NCBI RefSeq assembly: GCF_024347575.1
Contig: NZ_AP025503.1
Span: forward strand, 2,046,001 to 2,110,000
DNA from: Vibrio pelagius
GTDB taxonomy: Bacteria; Pseudomonadota; Gammaproteobacteria; Enterobacterales; Vibrionaceae
Direction of reading: 5' to 3'
Length of the DNA stretch: 64,000 nucleotides
Position numbers and translations under genes: made by a program. Numbering within the stretch: position 1 is the first letter of the stretch; every line of letters begins with the position of its first letter. Positions 31,407 to 41,107 of the stretch are shown piece by piece. A model generated the notes under the pieces. It ran no database searches, was not told the DNA's origin, and saw nothing but the letters and a program-made list of their open reading frames with translations.

Positions 31407-32400
31407 AGTATTCCATAACCTCTTTAATTTTTTGCATAACTTTGTTTTGTGATGCTTGGTCAAATTGCGCAGAAACAGGCAGATACCACCAATTATCTTG
31501 CGCGTAACCTTCACATTTCACTGCATCTTTTTCTGTCATTATGATGTTCTCGCCCTTTTCAGCAAGGGCGAACAGCTCATCTCTGTCGAAATCTTTATGA
31601 TCGGCGAAACCTTGAGTATGAATCACGTCAGCACCAAGATCTTCTAACGTTTTGAAAAAGCGTGGTGGATGGCCAATTCCTGCAAATGCGACCAGTTTTG
31701 TCAGCACTTCTAGTGAAGCCCTTTGTCCCGTCTTCAGATTAACAGCTTGGCTAGGCACCAAAGACATCGCCATTTCATTACATTCCGGCTGCCCACCATT
31801 GGTCACTATAAAATCGACTTCGCTTAAACGCGATACGGGTTCGCGTAATGGCCCTAGTGGAATCGCTTGTTCGCTACCAAAGCGACGAACACCATCAACC
31901 ACTACAAATTCGATATCTCTTTCCAAAGCGTAATGCTGAAGACCATCATCTGTGACAATAACGTCGACCTGAGATTCTAACAATGCTTTAACCGCATTGG
32001 CTCGAATTGGGTCGACAGCGACAGGTGCACCCGTTCTTTTCATAATCAAACGAGGTTCATCGCCACAATAAGCTGCAGGTGTATCTTTAGATAACACCAG
32101 TGGGTAACTCGGCGCTTTTGCGCCATAACCGCGTGAAACAACACCCGGTTTATGCCCTTGAGATTGCAGCATCTCAACGAGCCAAACAACCACTGGCGTT
32201 TTGCCATTACCACCCGCTGTAATGTTTCCTACAACAATCACTGGTACAGGCGCTCGATAACTCGCTTTCGAGCCTTGTTGATACGCTTGACGACGTCTTT
32301 TGCTGATAAGACTAAAGATCAGACTCAATGGCCACAGCAGCGGCCACAGCAGATATTTTAAAGGATGATTCTCAAACCAAATCTTTTCGATCACGGTCAA
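31387..32400 (-). CDS. lpxK: Tetraacyldisaccharide 4'-kinase
   Basis: Phosphorylates the 4' position of the tetraacyl disaccharide to make lipid IVA at the inner membrane. 337 aa. An N-terminal membrane-associated helix ([16 protein letters not shown]) precedes the P-loop [12 protein letters not shown] at about residues 57-68; [12 protein letters not shown] holds conserved acidic catalytic residues. It starts 8 bp after msbA ends on the same strand, so msbA-lpxK are coupled as in E. coli. Confidence 0.98.
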   Translation of the reverse strand: MTVIEKIWFENHPLKYLLWPLLWPLSLIFSLISKRRRQAYQQGSKASYRAPVPVIVVGNITAGGNGKTPVVVWLVEMLQSQGHKPGVVSRGYGAKAPSYPLVLSKDTPAAYCGDEPRLIMKRTGAPVAVDPIRANAVKALLESQVDVIVTDDGLQHYALERDIEFVVVDGVRRFGSEQAIPLGPLREPVSRLSEVDFIVTNGGQPECNEMAMSLVPSQAVNLKTGQRASLEVLTKLVAFAGIGHPPRFFKTLEDLGADVIHTQGFADHKDFDRDELFALAEKGENIIMTEKDAVKCEGYAQDNWWYLPVSAQFDQASQNKVMQKIKEVMEYYGSPST

Positions 32401-32408
32401 CTCGTCCC

Positions 32409-34157
32409 TTATTCACCAAATTGAATGCGGTGAAGTTGAGCATAGGCGCCGTCATGTTCAATCAGCTCAGCATGAGCACCACGCTCGACGATATGACCAT
32501 CGTCTATAACCAGAATCTCATCTGCTTGCTCAATGGTTGATAGTCGGTGCGCAATCACAAGAACAGTTTTATTTTTCTGGAGCTCATCTAGAGCAGATTG
32601 AATTGCACGCTCAGACTCTGTATCTAGAGCAGAAGTTGCTTCATCTAAGATAAGTACAGGCGCATCTCTCAACAGTGCTCGAGCAATAGCTAAACGCTGG
32701 CGCTGACCACCTGACAAGCTTGCGCCGTTTTCACCAATAACAGTATCGAAACCATTTTCCATACCTTCGATAAATTCAGTCGCATGAGCCAGTTTTGCCG
32801 CATGTTCGACCTGTTCACGGGTGTATTCTTCTTCTGCAGCATAAGCGATGTTGTTCGCCACTGTATCATTGAACAAATGAACATTTTGCGAAACCAATGC
32901 AAAGTGCTGACGAAGGTTTTTCAGTTCGTAGTCACGAATGTCATGACCATCAAGCTCGATAGTACCGGAGTCGACATCGTAGAAACGGGTAAAAAGGTTA
33001 GCAATGGTACTTTTACCCGAGCCAGAGCGCCCAACAAGCGCAACCGTGTTACCTCTAGGTATGGTAAAGCTGACATTTTCAAGGGCTGCCTTTTCTGCGC
33101 CTTGGTAAGTAAAGGTAATGTCTTTGACTTCAACATCCCCTTTCACAGATTGAGGCTTCAGAGTGCCTGTGTTCTTCTCTGTTTCCAAATCAATCAAACT
33201 GAACAATGTTTGACTCGCTGCCATACCGCGTTGGAATTCTGCTGTCACACCTGTAAGTGCCTTTAAAGGGCGCATTAGACCAAACATTGCCGAGAATACA
33301 ACGGTAAAAGTACCAGGGGTAAGCTCCGCTTTAATTGAGTCAACACTTGCCAAGAATAGAACAACTACAATCGCTACCGATGCAATCATTTGAATAATTG
33401 GGTTAGCCGCAGCTTGTGCTGTTACCAACTTCATCGTTTGTTGACGCATTTGGTTGCTCACTTTGTCAAAACGCTCTTTTTCCACGTTTTGACCACCGTA
33501 AGTTAAAACAACTTTGTGACCTTTAAGCATCTGTTCAGAAGATGATGCGACATGCCCCATACTGGTCTGCATGTTTTTCGATATTTTTCTAAATCGCTTA
33601 GAAACAATACTGATCGCCCATGCGACCACAGGAGCGACAGCAAATAACACTAATGAAAGCTGCCAACTGTTCCAGAACATCAACACTAATAAGCCAATAA
33701 TACTCGCACCCTCACGTACGATACTAACTAGAGCTCTACTGGTTGCAGCAGAGACTTGTTCCGAATCATAAGTAATGCGCGACAACAGCGACCCCGTTTG
33801 CTCTTTATCAAAAAAAGAGACGGGCATGTGCATAAAGTGATTGAATATCTTGCGTCGAATTTGCATCACTACATTGCCCGAAACCCAACTCAAACAATAA
33901 GTAGAGACAAACCCACTCGTACCACGAATGAACATCATGGCGAAAATAATAAACGGAAGAGTTCGTAAAAAGTCTGATTCTGCGCTGCCGAAACCTTCAT
34001 CAAGCAAAGGCTTCAATAGAGAGATCATGTATGTGTCAGAAACCGCGTTAATAATTAGAGCAACAACCGCAACCGCTAACCCTGATTTGTATAATCGAAT
34101 ATAAGTCCAAAGTCGCTTGAAGGTAGCCCAAGTATTTTCATCTTTTTCTATAGACAT
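32409..34157 (-). CDS. msbA: Lipid A export ATP-binding/permease protein MsbA
   Basis: ABC exporter that flips core-lipid A across the inner membrane; homodimer. 582 aa: six membrane helices in residues about 20-310, then the nucleotide-binding domain with Walker A GRSGSGKS at 376-383, Q-loop LVSQNVHLF, signature [14 protein letters not shown], Walker [13 protein letters not shown] and switch His in VIAHRLST. It follows comEC by 32 bp and precedes lpxK by 8 bp. Confidence 0.98.
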   Translation of the reverse strand: MSIEKDENTWATFKRLWTYIRLYKSGLAVAVVALIINAVSDTYMISLLKPLLDEGFGSAESDFLRTLPFIIFAMMFIRGTSGFVSTYCLSWVSGNVVMQIRRKIFNHFMHMPVSFFDKEQTGSLLSRITYDSEQVSAATSRALVSIVREGASIIGLLVLMFWNSWQLSLVLFAVAPVVAWAISIVSKRFRKISKNMQTSMGHVASSSEQMLKGHKVVLTYGGQNVEKERFDKVSNQMRQQTMKLVTAQAAANPIIQMIASVAIVVVLFLASVDSIKAELTPGTFTVVFSAMFGLMRPLKALTGVTAEFQRGMAASQTLFSLIDLETEKNTGTLKPQSVKGDVEVKDITFTYQGAEKAALENVSFTIPRGNTVALVGRSGSGKSTIANLFTRFYDVDSGTIELDGHDIRDYELKNLRQHFALVSQNVHLFNDTVANNIAYAAEEEYTREQVEHAAKLAHATEFIEGMENGFDTVIGENGASLSGGQRQRLAIARALLRDAPVLILDEATSALDTESERAIQSALDELQKNKTVLVIAHRLSTIEQADEILVIDDGHIVERGAHAELIEHDGAYAQLHRIQFGE

Positions 34158-34189
34158 GGAATCGCTTAATTTTTCTCACAATAATCTTA

Positions 34190-36529
34190 CTATTCTACTC
34201 CCTTCCTGAGCATCTGCCTATACCACGGCTGTGCTCTATCTTGTCTAATCGAATGATAATTCCAGCCTTCAGTGTCAATCATGATGGTAATTTGACCACT
34301 TTCACCAGTATCTAACCATTTCGCATTGATCGACTGATATCTTTCAACAACATCTTTATTGGGCATTCCCCATCGATTACCTTTTGATAATGACGCCAAC
34401 GCCAGTGTCGGTGAAACAGTCTCAACAAAACGACGACTCGATGAGGTTTTGCTTCCATGATGAGGGACAAGCATAACGTCACTTTTTAAGGCTAGACCTT
34501 TTCTCGACAACATCCATTCGCTAACCAATTCGATATCACCTGTCAGTAGCATTGAAAATTGACTACGCGGGTCGAACAAACGTACAACACAAGAGTGTGG
34601 GTTATATGCGCGTTTTGTCATTTTTGGAGGCCAAAGAACCTCAAACTTCAAACCTTGCCAATGCCAAACGTCTCCCTCGATACAGGTATATATTTGAGAC
34701 CCAGTTTGTTGCGCAATACCTTGGCTACTTCGCACCCAAAATTTCGATCTCGATGCCATGAGATCATCTAAGCCTCCTGCATGATCTGAGTCTAAGTGGC
34801 TAAGAATGACACCATCGATAGTTGGGTTCGCTCTTTGGTGTAGTATTGGCAATAACGTTGAAGTAACAACAGAGCCCTCTTGCCAATGGTTACCCAAATC
34901 ATAGAGCAGTGTTCGCCCCTCTTTTTCGATAATAACAGCAAGACCATGCCCAACATCCAGTACATCTACTCTCCACGCTTGCGCGATATTTTGTGGTGCT
35001 GTTTCACGAATACTTATTAGTACAAGCAACAATATACTCACCCAAGGTCTAAAATAGCGATAAATGAACAAACTGATAAGTACAGCTAAACTCAACCATT
35101 GAGCTACCTGTACGTCGAACGCCCACCAAAAAGGTTCCGCCCAAGAAGACGATATAGAGATAACCTCGAGTAGAACATCAACGCATTTCCATAGAATCTG
35201 CATACGCTCTGATACAAAAATATGGACAAATAACGCTAGAAAAAGCATCGGCATGACTAAAAAAGTGACCCAAGGCAACATCAGTAAGTTATAGAAAATT
35301 GAAACAGCACTTAAGCCTTGGTAGTAATAAAGAGTCATGGGCAGTAACAAGAGTGTGAGCACACACTGAACTTTGACGGCCAAGACTAGCTTTCTGACAA
35401 AGCGAGTATGAGAGTGTTCAGAACTCGATATCGCAACTGCATATAAAACGGCTGCTAATGAGCCAAAAGAGAGCCAAAAACTCCCAGTCAGTATCGAATA
35501 TGGCCAGATAACGAGAACAATACAGATGCTCAACAGAATAAAGTTTAGACTACTGATGCTTCTCCCCTGCCAAACAAAGTAACTCCCCAAACAACACATC
35601 ACTAACGCCCTAACGGTTGGTAATGTGAAACCTGAAAACCAACTGTAGATCAGCGCCGTTGTTAAGCCTGCGATAAAAGGAGCCCAAATCATTGTCGGTG
35701 TGATACATCGTATGCAACGCCCTAGCTGATAACCGATGCCAAAAGCCATACCAATGTGTAAGCCTGAAATCGCGACCAGATGAATCAAGCCGCTGCTTTT
35801 AAGCTCTAACCACCTTTGTTGTGGGATGAAGTCACGATAGCCAAAGGTTAACGCGACAATGAGATCTCGGTTCGATAATGAACTCAGGTTTCGAGTAATT
35901 TGATCAAACCAAATCGCGCGCCAAGAGGAAGTTGATTGAATACGATAGCGCGTGCCTGGTAGATAAGAGGCATGAGCCACTATTTTTTGACTAAAAGAGT
36001 AGGTCTCTAGATCGAAGCCCGCTTCGTTGAGCTTACCTAAAATAGGTTTCATCCTAACGCTCAACTCAATTTTTTCGCCCTGAGTGACCCGAAACGGCGT
36101 AAACAACCTAACCTTTACCTGTTGCCACCTGTCTAATTTATCACCGTTAATTGATCTAACTACAATAACGCTTTCATAACTCCGGCTATTTTCACTAAAA
36201 AGGCTAACAACCGATGCATTTATGGTAATATCCGCTCCGGAATTAAAGAGTACAGTTGTTTGCTGTTTTACCAAACCACTGACGATTAAAACCACCATCA
36301 CCCCACAGAGAACACCTCTTAAAGGTCGGGAAGCGCTATACTTGGTTGAAGCTAGTAAAAGTAGCAATATCACCCAAGCCCAGTTCCAACGGGGCATAAC
36401 AGGCCATAGGCTTGCTGACATTAATGTCAAAGAAAAAGACAATAAAAACCAAGTATTCAACAAAAGAGTTACTTCCCATATGCCAAGAAAGTTTATTAAG
36501 CGTTTTATGCCTGACCATGAACTCATCAA
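34190..36529 (-). CDS. comEC: DNA uptake channel protein ComEC/Rec2
   Basis: Inner-membrane channel that imports single-stranded DNA during natural transformation, a known trait of vibrios grown on chitin. 779 aa: N-terminal DUF4131-type region with membrane segments, the Competence domain with HLVAISGLHIGMAFG and multiple helices (about 210-500), and a C-terminal metallo-beta-lactamase-like domain with VILSHLDSDHAGGLDDL and MLVPHHGSKTSS. The start is uncertain: the ATG at 36529 lies inside the divergent DUF2062 gene, and TTG codons at 36463 or 36460 are alternatives that would avoid most of the overlap. It precedes msbA in the same direction. Confidence 0.94.
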   Translation of the reverse strand: MMSSWSGIKRLINFLGIWEVTLLLNTWFLLSFSLTLMSASLWPVMPRWNWAWVILLLLLASTKYSASRPLRGVLCGVMVVLIVSGLVKQQTTVLFNSGADITINASVVSLFSENSRSYESVIVVRSINGDKLDRWQQVKVRLFTPFRVTQGEKIELSVRMKPILGKLNEAGFDLETYSFSQKIVAHASYLPGTRYRIQSTSSWRAIWFDQITRNLSSLSNRDLIVALTFGYRDFIPQQRWLELKSSGLIHLVAISGLHIGMAFGIGYQLGRCIRCITPTMIWAPFIAGLTTALIYSWFSGFTLPTVRALVMCCLGSYFVWQGRSISSLNFILLSICIVLVIWPYSILTGSFWLSFGSLAAVLYAVAISSSEHSHTRFVRKLVLAVKVQCVLTLLLLPMTLYYYQGLSAVSIFYNLLMLPWVTFLVMPMLFLALFVHIFVSERMQILWKCVDVLLEVISISSSWAEPFWWAFDVQVAQWLSLAVLISLFIYRYFRPWVSILLLVLISIRETAPQNIAQAWRVDVLDVGHGLAVIIEKEGRTLLYDLGNHWQEGSVVTSTLLPILHQRANPTIDGVILSHLDSDHAGGLDDLMASRSKFWVRSSQGIAQQTGSQIYTCIEGDVWHWQGLKFEVLWPPKMTKRAYNPHSCVVRLFDPRSQFSMLLTGDIELVSEWMLSRKGLALKSDVMLVPHHGSKTSSSRRFVETVSPTLALASLSKGNRWGMPNKDVVERYQSINAKWLDTGESGQITIMIDTEGWNYHSIRQDRAQPWYRQMLRKGVE

Positions 36530-36989
36530 GCGTCAGAAAGCATTAAAAGTTTTTGGCAACGTGCTATATAACCCAAATTTATGGTGCTTAAATCGACGCT
36601 CTGCCGCAGGTGCATTTGCCGTGGGTCTATTTATGGCTTTTGTTCCACTACCAAGCCAGATGATCATGTCCGCAGGTCTTGCTGTTATGTGTGGTGTTAA
36701 CTTGCCATTGGCGGTTGCTTTAGTTTGGGTAAGTAACCCAGTAACCATGCCGGTTCTGTTTTATTTCGCCTATAAAGTTGGTGCATTCGTTATGCATGTC
36801 CCGCCTCAACCGTTCCACTTTGAGCTTTCTTGGGACTTCATTCTTGCCCAAATGAGCACTATTGGCCCTCCATTCCTACTTGGTTGCTTAATCTGTGGCA
36901 TCGTTTCTGCGATTATCGGCTACTTCGGAATTCGTGGGTTGTGGCGATATTCTGTAGTAAGAAGCTGGAAGAAAAGACAAGTAAGATAG
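36480..36989 (+). CDS. DUF2062 integral membrane protein
   Basis: 169 aa, two to three membrane helices (AAGAFAVGLFMAFVPLPSQM, LPLAVALVWVSNPVTMPVLFYFAY, LLGCLICGIVSAIIGYFGIRGLW). The SNPVTMPVLFYFAYKVG segment is the family hallmark. DUF2062 proteins are widespread beside comEC in vibrios and have no proven role. The frame is open back to 36222, but that part is antisense to comEC; the ATG at 36480 gives the family start (MPRKFIKRFMPDHELIKRQ). It overlaps the 5' end of comEC by 50 bp if comEC begins at 36529. Confidence 0.9.
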   Translation: MPRKFIKRFMPDHELIKRQKALKVFGNVLYNPNLWCLNRRSAAGAFAVGLFMAFVPLPSQMIMSAGLAVMCGVNLPLAVALVWVSNPVTMPVLFYFAYKVGAFVMHVPPQPFHFELSWDFILAQMSTIGPPFLLGCLICGIVSAIIGYFGIRGLWRYSVVRSWKKRQVR

Positions 36990-37120
36990 AGATAAGGTTG
37001 TCACAACATCTTCAACTTCGCGGTTAGTAAAACAGTGAAAACCGAGCTGCAAAGCAAGAATTAAAACTCTGTTGCATGTGATTTTCAGTCATAGCGCTAG
37101 ACTGCAAGGGCAAGAAAACC

Positions 37121-37150
37121 AAAAAAGGATCCCAATTGGGATCCTTTTTT
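37121..37150. terminator. Bidirectional terminator between the DUF2062 gene and lolE
   Basis: Perfect palindrome with arms AAAAAAGGATCCC / GGGATCCTTTTTT (37121-37133 with 37138-37150) and loop AATT. Serves both convergent genes. Confidence 0.95.
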
Positions 37151-37168
37151 AATACCGTCAGTAGATTG

Positions 37169-38413
37169 TTATTTTGAGCTTAATACTGCCGCAGGATTTA
37201 ATTTTGCAGCGCGAGAGGCCGGATACAATGTCGCCAGTAAGCTTAAGACTATCGCGGTACCAGACACCACCAGCACATCCATCATATCTAGTTGCGAAGG
37301 TAAGAAGTCCACAAAGTAGATATTTCCAGACAAGAACTGGTGATCAATTAACGACTCTAACCCTTTTATCAAGTGAGTGAGATTGAGAGCCACTAATATA
37401 CCAACCACACTACCAACTAGACTACCCAACACACCAGAAAACGCACCCTGCCATACAAAAATACGCTTCACTAACCCATCAGAAGCGCCCATTGTTCTTA
37501 AAATGGCGATCTCGGAGGCTCTGTCTTTCACAGCCATCATCAGTGTTGATACGATATTGAAACAAGCCACACCAATAACCAAGACCATAACCAAATACAT
37601 GATGGTACGTACTAGCTGTATATCTCGGTACAGGAAACCATATTTTTGCTGCCAACTTCTTAGATATACATACACATCCAACTGGTTACCGACTTCGCGC
37701 ACAATGTTATTCGCGTTGAGAACGTCATTCACCTTAAGTGAAACGCCAGTCACAGCATTGCCTAACTTGGCGTAGCTTTGGGCATCCTTTAACGGTACAA
37801 GCGCTAAGTTATGGTCTATCTGCCCATTCAGGGTCAATAACCCCGCTACTTTTACCCGTACACGCTTTGGCGCTTGAACCTTAACGGAACCGTTCGCCGT
37901 TGGAATCATCAAGGTTAAGTAGTCCCCTACTTTAGCGTCAATAGAGTCCGCTACACCTGAACCAAGAATGACTTTTTGTTCACCACTGTGAAATGATTGC
38001 CAAACCGATTCGTCGATATAATTGCCCAGGCTCGATACCTGCGATTCAAGCTCTGGATCAATACCACGCACTTCGATCGCCTTAAGTTCTTTACCACGTT
38101 CTGCTAGAGCCGTAATTTTTACATAAGGTGCTGCAGCCAACACTTTTTCATGACTCACGGATTCGTCAATCACATGTTGCCAACGCTCAATCGGTTCATT
38201 GACGCCCTCAAATTCACCGTGCGAGATAACCGAAAGCACTCGAGATTCTAGCTCACGCTCAAAGCCATTCATCGCCGATAAACCAATAATGATCACCGCG
38301 ACCCCAACCGCAATTCCCACAGTTGAAGAGAGTGAAATAAAGGAGACCATTTTGTCGCGCTGTTTAGCACGGCTAAATCGTCCACCAATCAAAAGGGATA
38401 AAGAGGCAAACAC
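37169..38413 (-). CDS. lolE: Lipoprotein-releasing system permease LolE
   Basis: Inner-membrane subunit of LolCDE, which extracts mature lipoproteins and hands them to LolA. 414 aa with the MacB/FtsX-type layout: one N-terminal helix (about 20-48), a periplasmic domain, then three C-terminal helices. NGFERELESRVLSVISHGEF resembles LolE more than LolC. The start is GTG at 38413, overlapping the lolD TAG by one base, behind a very strong ribosome-binding site AGGAGG. Confidence 0.94.
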   Translation of the reverse strand: MFASLSLLIGGRFSRAKQRDKMVSFISLSSTVGIAVGVAVIIIGLSAMNGFERELESRVLSVISHGEFEGVNEPIERWQHVIDESVSHEKVLAAAPYVKITALAERGKELKAIEVRGIDPELESQVSSLGNYIDESVWQSFHSGEQKVILGSGVADSIDAKVGDYLTLMIPTANGSVKVQAPKRVRVKVAGLLTLNGQIDHNLALVPLKDAQSYAKLGNAVTGVSLKVNDVLNANNIVREVGNQLDVYVYLRSWQQKYGFLYRDIQLVRTIMYLVMVLVIGVACFNIVSTLMMAVKDRASEIAILRTMGASDGLVKRIFVWQGAFSGVLGSLVGSVVGILVALNLTHLIKGLESLIDHQFLSGNIYFVDFLPSQLDMMDVLVVSGTAIVLSLLATLYPASRAAKLNPAAVLSSK

Positions 38414-39105
38414 TAATTCACCTCCTCATTTACATCCACCAGCAGTCCATCTTGCATATGTAGCTGACGATCCATTTTTGCTGCTAGTTCACCATCGTGA
38501 GTGACAACCAAAAAAGCCGTATTGTATTCACGATTTAGCTCGCGCATTAGATCGTAGATAGAGAGTGCCGTCGCATGATCGAGGTTACCGGTAGGTTCAT
38601 CTGCCAATACCAGCGAAGGTTTGTTTACTAAAGCTCGAGCAATCGCAACACGCTGTCTTTCACCACCAGACAGCTCCGACGGGCGATGATCGACTCGATG
38701 ACTCAGCCCCACCTTATCCAACAAGGCTGCCGCCTCTTTTTTGGCTTGGCTCGGTTTTACACCACCGATTAGAAGAGGCATAGCGACGTTTTCTAGAGCA
38801 GAGAAATCCGCAAGCAAGTGGTGAAATTGATAAACGAAACCTAGATGCTGATTACGTAACTTCGCTTGCTTATTCGAGCTCAGCGCCGCGAGATCTTGGT
38901 CTAGAAAGTGGACACTTCCCGATGACGCATCATCCAGTGCACCCAAAATGTGTAGCAAGGTACTTTTACCCGAGCCCGACGTCCCGATAATTGACACCAG
39001 TTCACCCTGCTCAATATCAAAGCTCACGCCTTTTAGCACTTCCGTATCCAGTGAACCTTCACGATATGTTTTACGGATGTCACGACATTTAAGGAAATTA
39101 CTCAT
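38413..39105 (-). CDS. lolD: Lipoprotein-releasing system ATP-binding protein LolD
   Basis: ATPase that drives LolCDE. 230 aa. Walker A GTSGSGKS at residues 41-48, Q-loop FVYQFHHLL, signature [14 protein letters not shown], Walker [13 protein letters not shown], switch His VVTHDGE. It overlaps lolC by 8 bp and lolE by 1 bp, a tightly coupled lolC-lolD-lolE operon. Confidence 0.98.
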   Translation of the reverse strand: MSNFLKCRDIRKTYREGSLDTEVLKGVSFDIEQGELVSIIGTSGSGKSTLLHILGALDDASSGSVHFLDQDLAALSSNKQAKLRNQHLGFVYQFHHLLADFSALENVAMPLLIGGVKPSQAKKEAAALLDKVGLSHRVDHRPSELSGGERQRVAIARALVNKPSLVLADEPTGNLDHATALSIYDLMRELNREYNTAFLVVTHDGELAAKMDRQLHMQDGLLVDVNEEVN

Positions 39106-40318
39106 AACGAAGAGCCTCAGCAGGTTTAACAGAAGATGCGCGATAAGAAGGGAATACCGTCGCTATTAGACTAAGTGCAATCGCTAAAACAACGACCACG
39201 ACAATTTGAATAGGGTTAATCAAGATTGGCAAACTGCCACCAAACGAAAACAGGGCTACACCCATAACTTCTAGAACCGTATTAAGATTCATCGCCAATA
39301 TAACGCCCAAGATACCACCAGAGAGAGCACCAATCACGCCACTGCTCGCCCCTTGAACCATGAATATCCCCATCACTTGTCCATCAGACATACCCTGTGT
39401 TTTCAGAATCGCCACTTCAGACTGCTTCTCCATGACCACCATAATCAAAGCGGAGATAATGTTGAAAGCCGCCACTCCGATGATCAAGCCAAGCATCAGG
39501 CCCATCATATTTTTTTCCATGCGCACAGCTTGGAACAACTCACCACGCTGGTCACGCCAGTCACTCCACTCCCAACCTTGAGGTAGCGGCTGTTCAGCCA
39601 AATCTGCGACGACAAATGGGTCTTCGAAAAACAGTCTCCAGCCCGAGATGGTATCCGATTTAAAGCGCATTAAGCGGCCAGCATCCTCAATATGAGTCAC
39701 CATTAATTGAGCATCGATATCCGAGCCTGTATTAAAAATACCAGCGACGGTAAAATTGCGTTGACTTGGAATTCGACCTAATGGCGTATATTGACTGGCA
39801 GAGGTCACCATTAGCCGCACTTTGTCACCCAGTGAGACTTTGAGGTTTCGCGCTAATGTATGCCCTAGGAATAACTGATACTCACCCGCCTTCAATGAGG
39901 ACAAACGCCCGGCAATAAGATGGTTTTGTAATGGGTCGTCAGAAGCAGGTTCAATACCAATCAGCAAACCCGCCGCCAATTGAGCTGGACTTTGAATCAC
40001 AGCCTCGCTTCGGACTAAAGGTTCAACATGCCCGTTTAGTGACATTTGTTGAGCGAAGGCTGGGGGCGTGTCTGTAAGCTGTGTCTTCGCATCACTTTCA
40101 TAGACGACCGCTTGAGGTAAAACACCAAGGATACGGTCTTTAAGCTGCGCTTCGAATCCATTCATTACTGATAAAACAGTAACTAACGACAACACACCTA
40201 TGGTGATTCCTGCCGTTGACATATAAGAGACAAAACGGCTAAAGCGATCCCCAGAACGGCCTTTTAGGTAACGCAGGCCGATAAACATTGAAATAGGATG
40301 AAACATACTTTGAACCAT
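39098..40318 (-). CDS. lolC: Lipoprotein-releasing system permease LolC
   Basis: First gene of the operon; LolC is the subunit that recruits LolA through its periplasmic hook. 406 aa, one N-terminal helix (about 25-52), periplasmic domain and three C-terminal helices. [30 protein letters not shown] is the LolC N terminus. The ATG at 40318 is used; an ATG four codons in (40306) is also possible and neither has a clear ribosome-binding site. The partner carrier LolA is encoded at 3565-4161. Confidence 0.95.
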   Translation of the reverse strand: MVQSMFHPISMFIGLRYLKGRSGDRFSRFVSYMSTAGITIGVLSLVTVLSVMNGFEAQLKDRILGVLPQAVVYESDAKTQLTDTPPAFAQQMSLNGHVEPLVRSEAVIQSPAQLAAGLLIGIEPASDDPLQNHLIAGRLSSLKAGEYQLFLGHTLARNLKVSLGDKVRLMVTSASQYTPLGRIPSQRNFTVAGIFNTGSDIDAQLMVTHIEDAGRLMRFKSDTISGWRLFFEDPFVVADLAEQPLPQGWEWSDWRDQRGELFQAVRMEKNMMGLMLGLIIGVAAFNIISALIMVVMEKQSEVAILKTQGMSDGQVMGIFMVQGASSGVIGALSGGILGVILAMNLNTVLEVMGVALFSFGGSLPILINPIQIVVVVVLAIALSLIATVFPSYRASSVKPAEALRYE

Positions 40319-40532
40319 CGAGTAGAGTTGCGGGTTAATGTAACGGGAATTACTTTCAGTGTGTAGGGGTCAACTGCAAATATAGAGTGAATTCACCGAA
40401 TTAGTCGGCCATGACGCACGGCAGAGCACCATTTTCGCTTCAAAAACAAACTATTTGCTACTTTGCCAATACCAACCTTGATTACTGTAGCCACATAGCG
40501 ATAATCAATAGATCACTTCAAGGAACTAAAGC

Positions 40533-41102
40533 ATGACAGAGCAAGAATTTTTCACCGTCCACCATAGCCTTAACGCCAACATAGAGCCGATGGCTGAAGA
40601 TTTTGTTCTCCCATCGCAAATCCAGTTCGAATCAGAGATTCCGGCTCCGTTTGTGGTCGCGAGTGAATTTAGTCAACTTGATCTCATGGCAGACAGTGCG
40701 CGTAAAGAGTTGAAAAGCAGCGACCTCAAAAACGTCATCAGCTTGCTTGATGCGCAAAATTCTAAGCTTAACTTACTGCTCAGTTTTATGCTCTCTCAAC
40801 AAGACCAAGCAGAATATCGCACTCATACATACAGTTTTGGTGCAAGTCAGTTCTCTTGCTTCACTCAGTTGGATATAGCTCAAGGAAGGTATGTAAAAGC
40901 GAAGTTGTTCCTTGAACACCCAGCCGCAGCGGTATATTGCTATGCTCAAGTAAGCAATTCAGTACCAAGAGACGGCGGGTTTGAAGTTTTATTTAAATAT
41001 GCGCACCTGCGCGACACAGACCAAGATCTATTGATCAAAGCAGCCTTACATCAGCAACAGAAACTGCTTCGTCAACGCTCACTCGATCGAGATAACAAGT
41101 AA
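40533..41102 (+). CDS. PilZ-like protein beside mfd
   Basis: 189 aa cytoplasmic protein. PilZ domains bind cyclic di-GMP through an RxxxR motif and a (D/N)xSxxG motif; I find neither here (the expected region reads AQGRYVKAKLFLEHP), so this is a degenerate PilZ at best, assigned by position: vibrios have a PilZ protein between lolC and mfd (PlzB in V. cholerae). Residues 1-90 are helical and mainly hydrophilic (SSDLKNVISLLDAQNSKLNLLLSFML), the C-terminal half is mostly beta. Ribosome-binding site AAGGA. It ends 5 bp before mfd. Confidence 0.75.
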   Translation: MTEQEFFTVHHSLNANIEPMAEDFVLPSQIQFESEIPAPFVVASEFSQLDLMADSARKELKSSDLKNVISLLDAQNSKLNLLLSFMLSQQDQAEYRTHTYSFGASQFSCFTQLDIAQGRYVKAKLFLEHPAAAVYCYAQVSNSVPRDGGFEVLFKYAHLRDTDQDLLIKAALHQQQKLLRQRSLDRDNK

Positions 41103-41107
41103 ATCCC

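Noticed and set aside
36222..36479. N-terminal extension of the DUF2062 frame
   Set aside because: This part is antisense to comEC and unlike the family; the ATG at 36480 gives the expected protein start.
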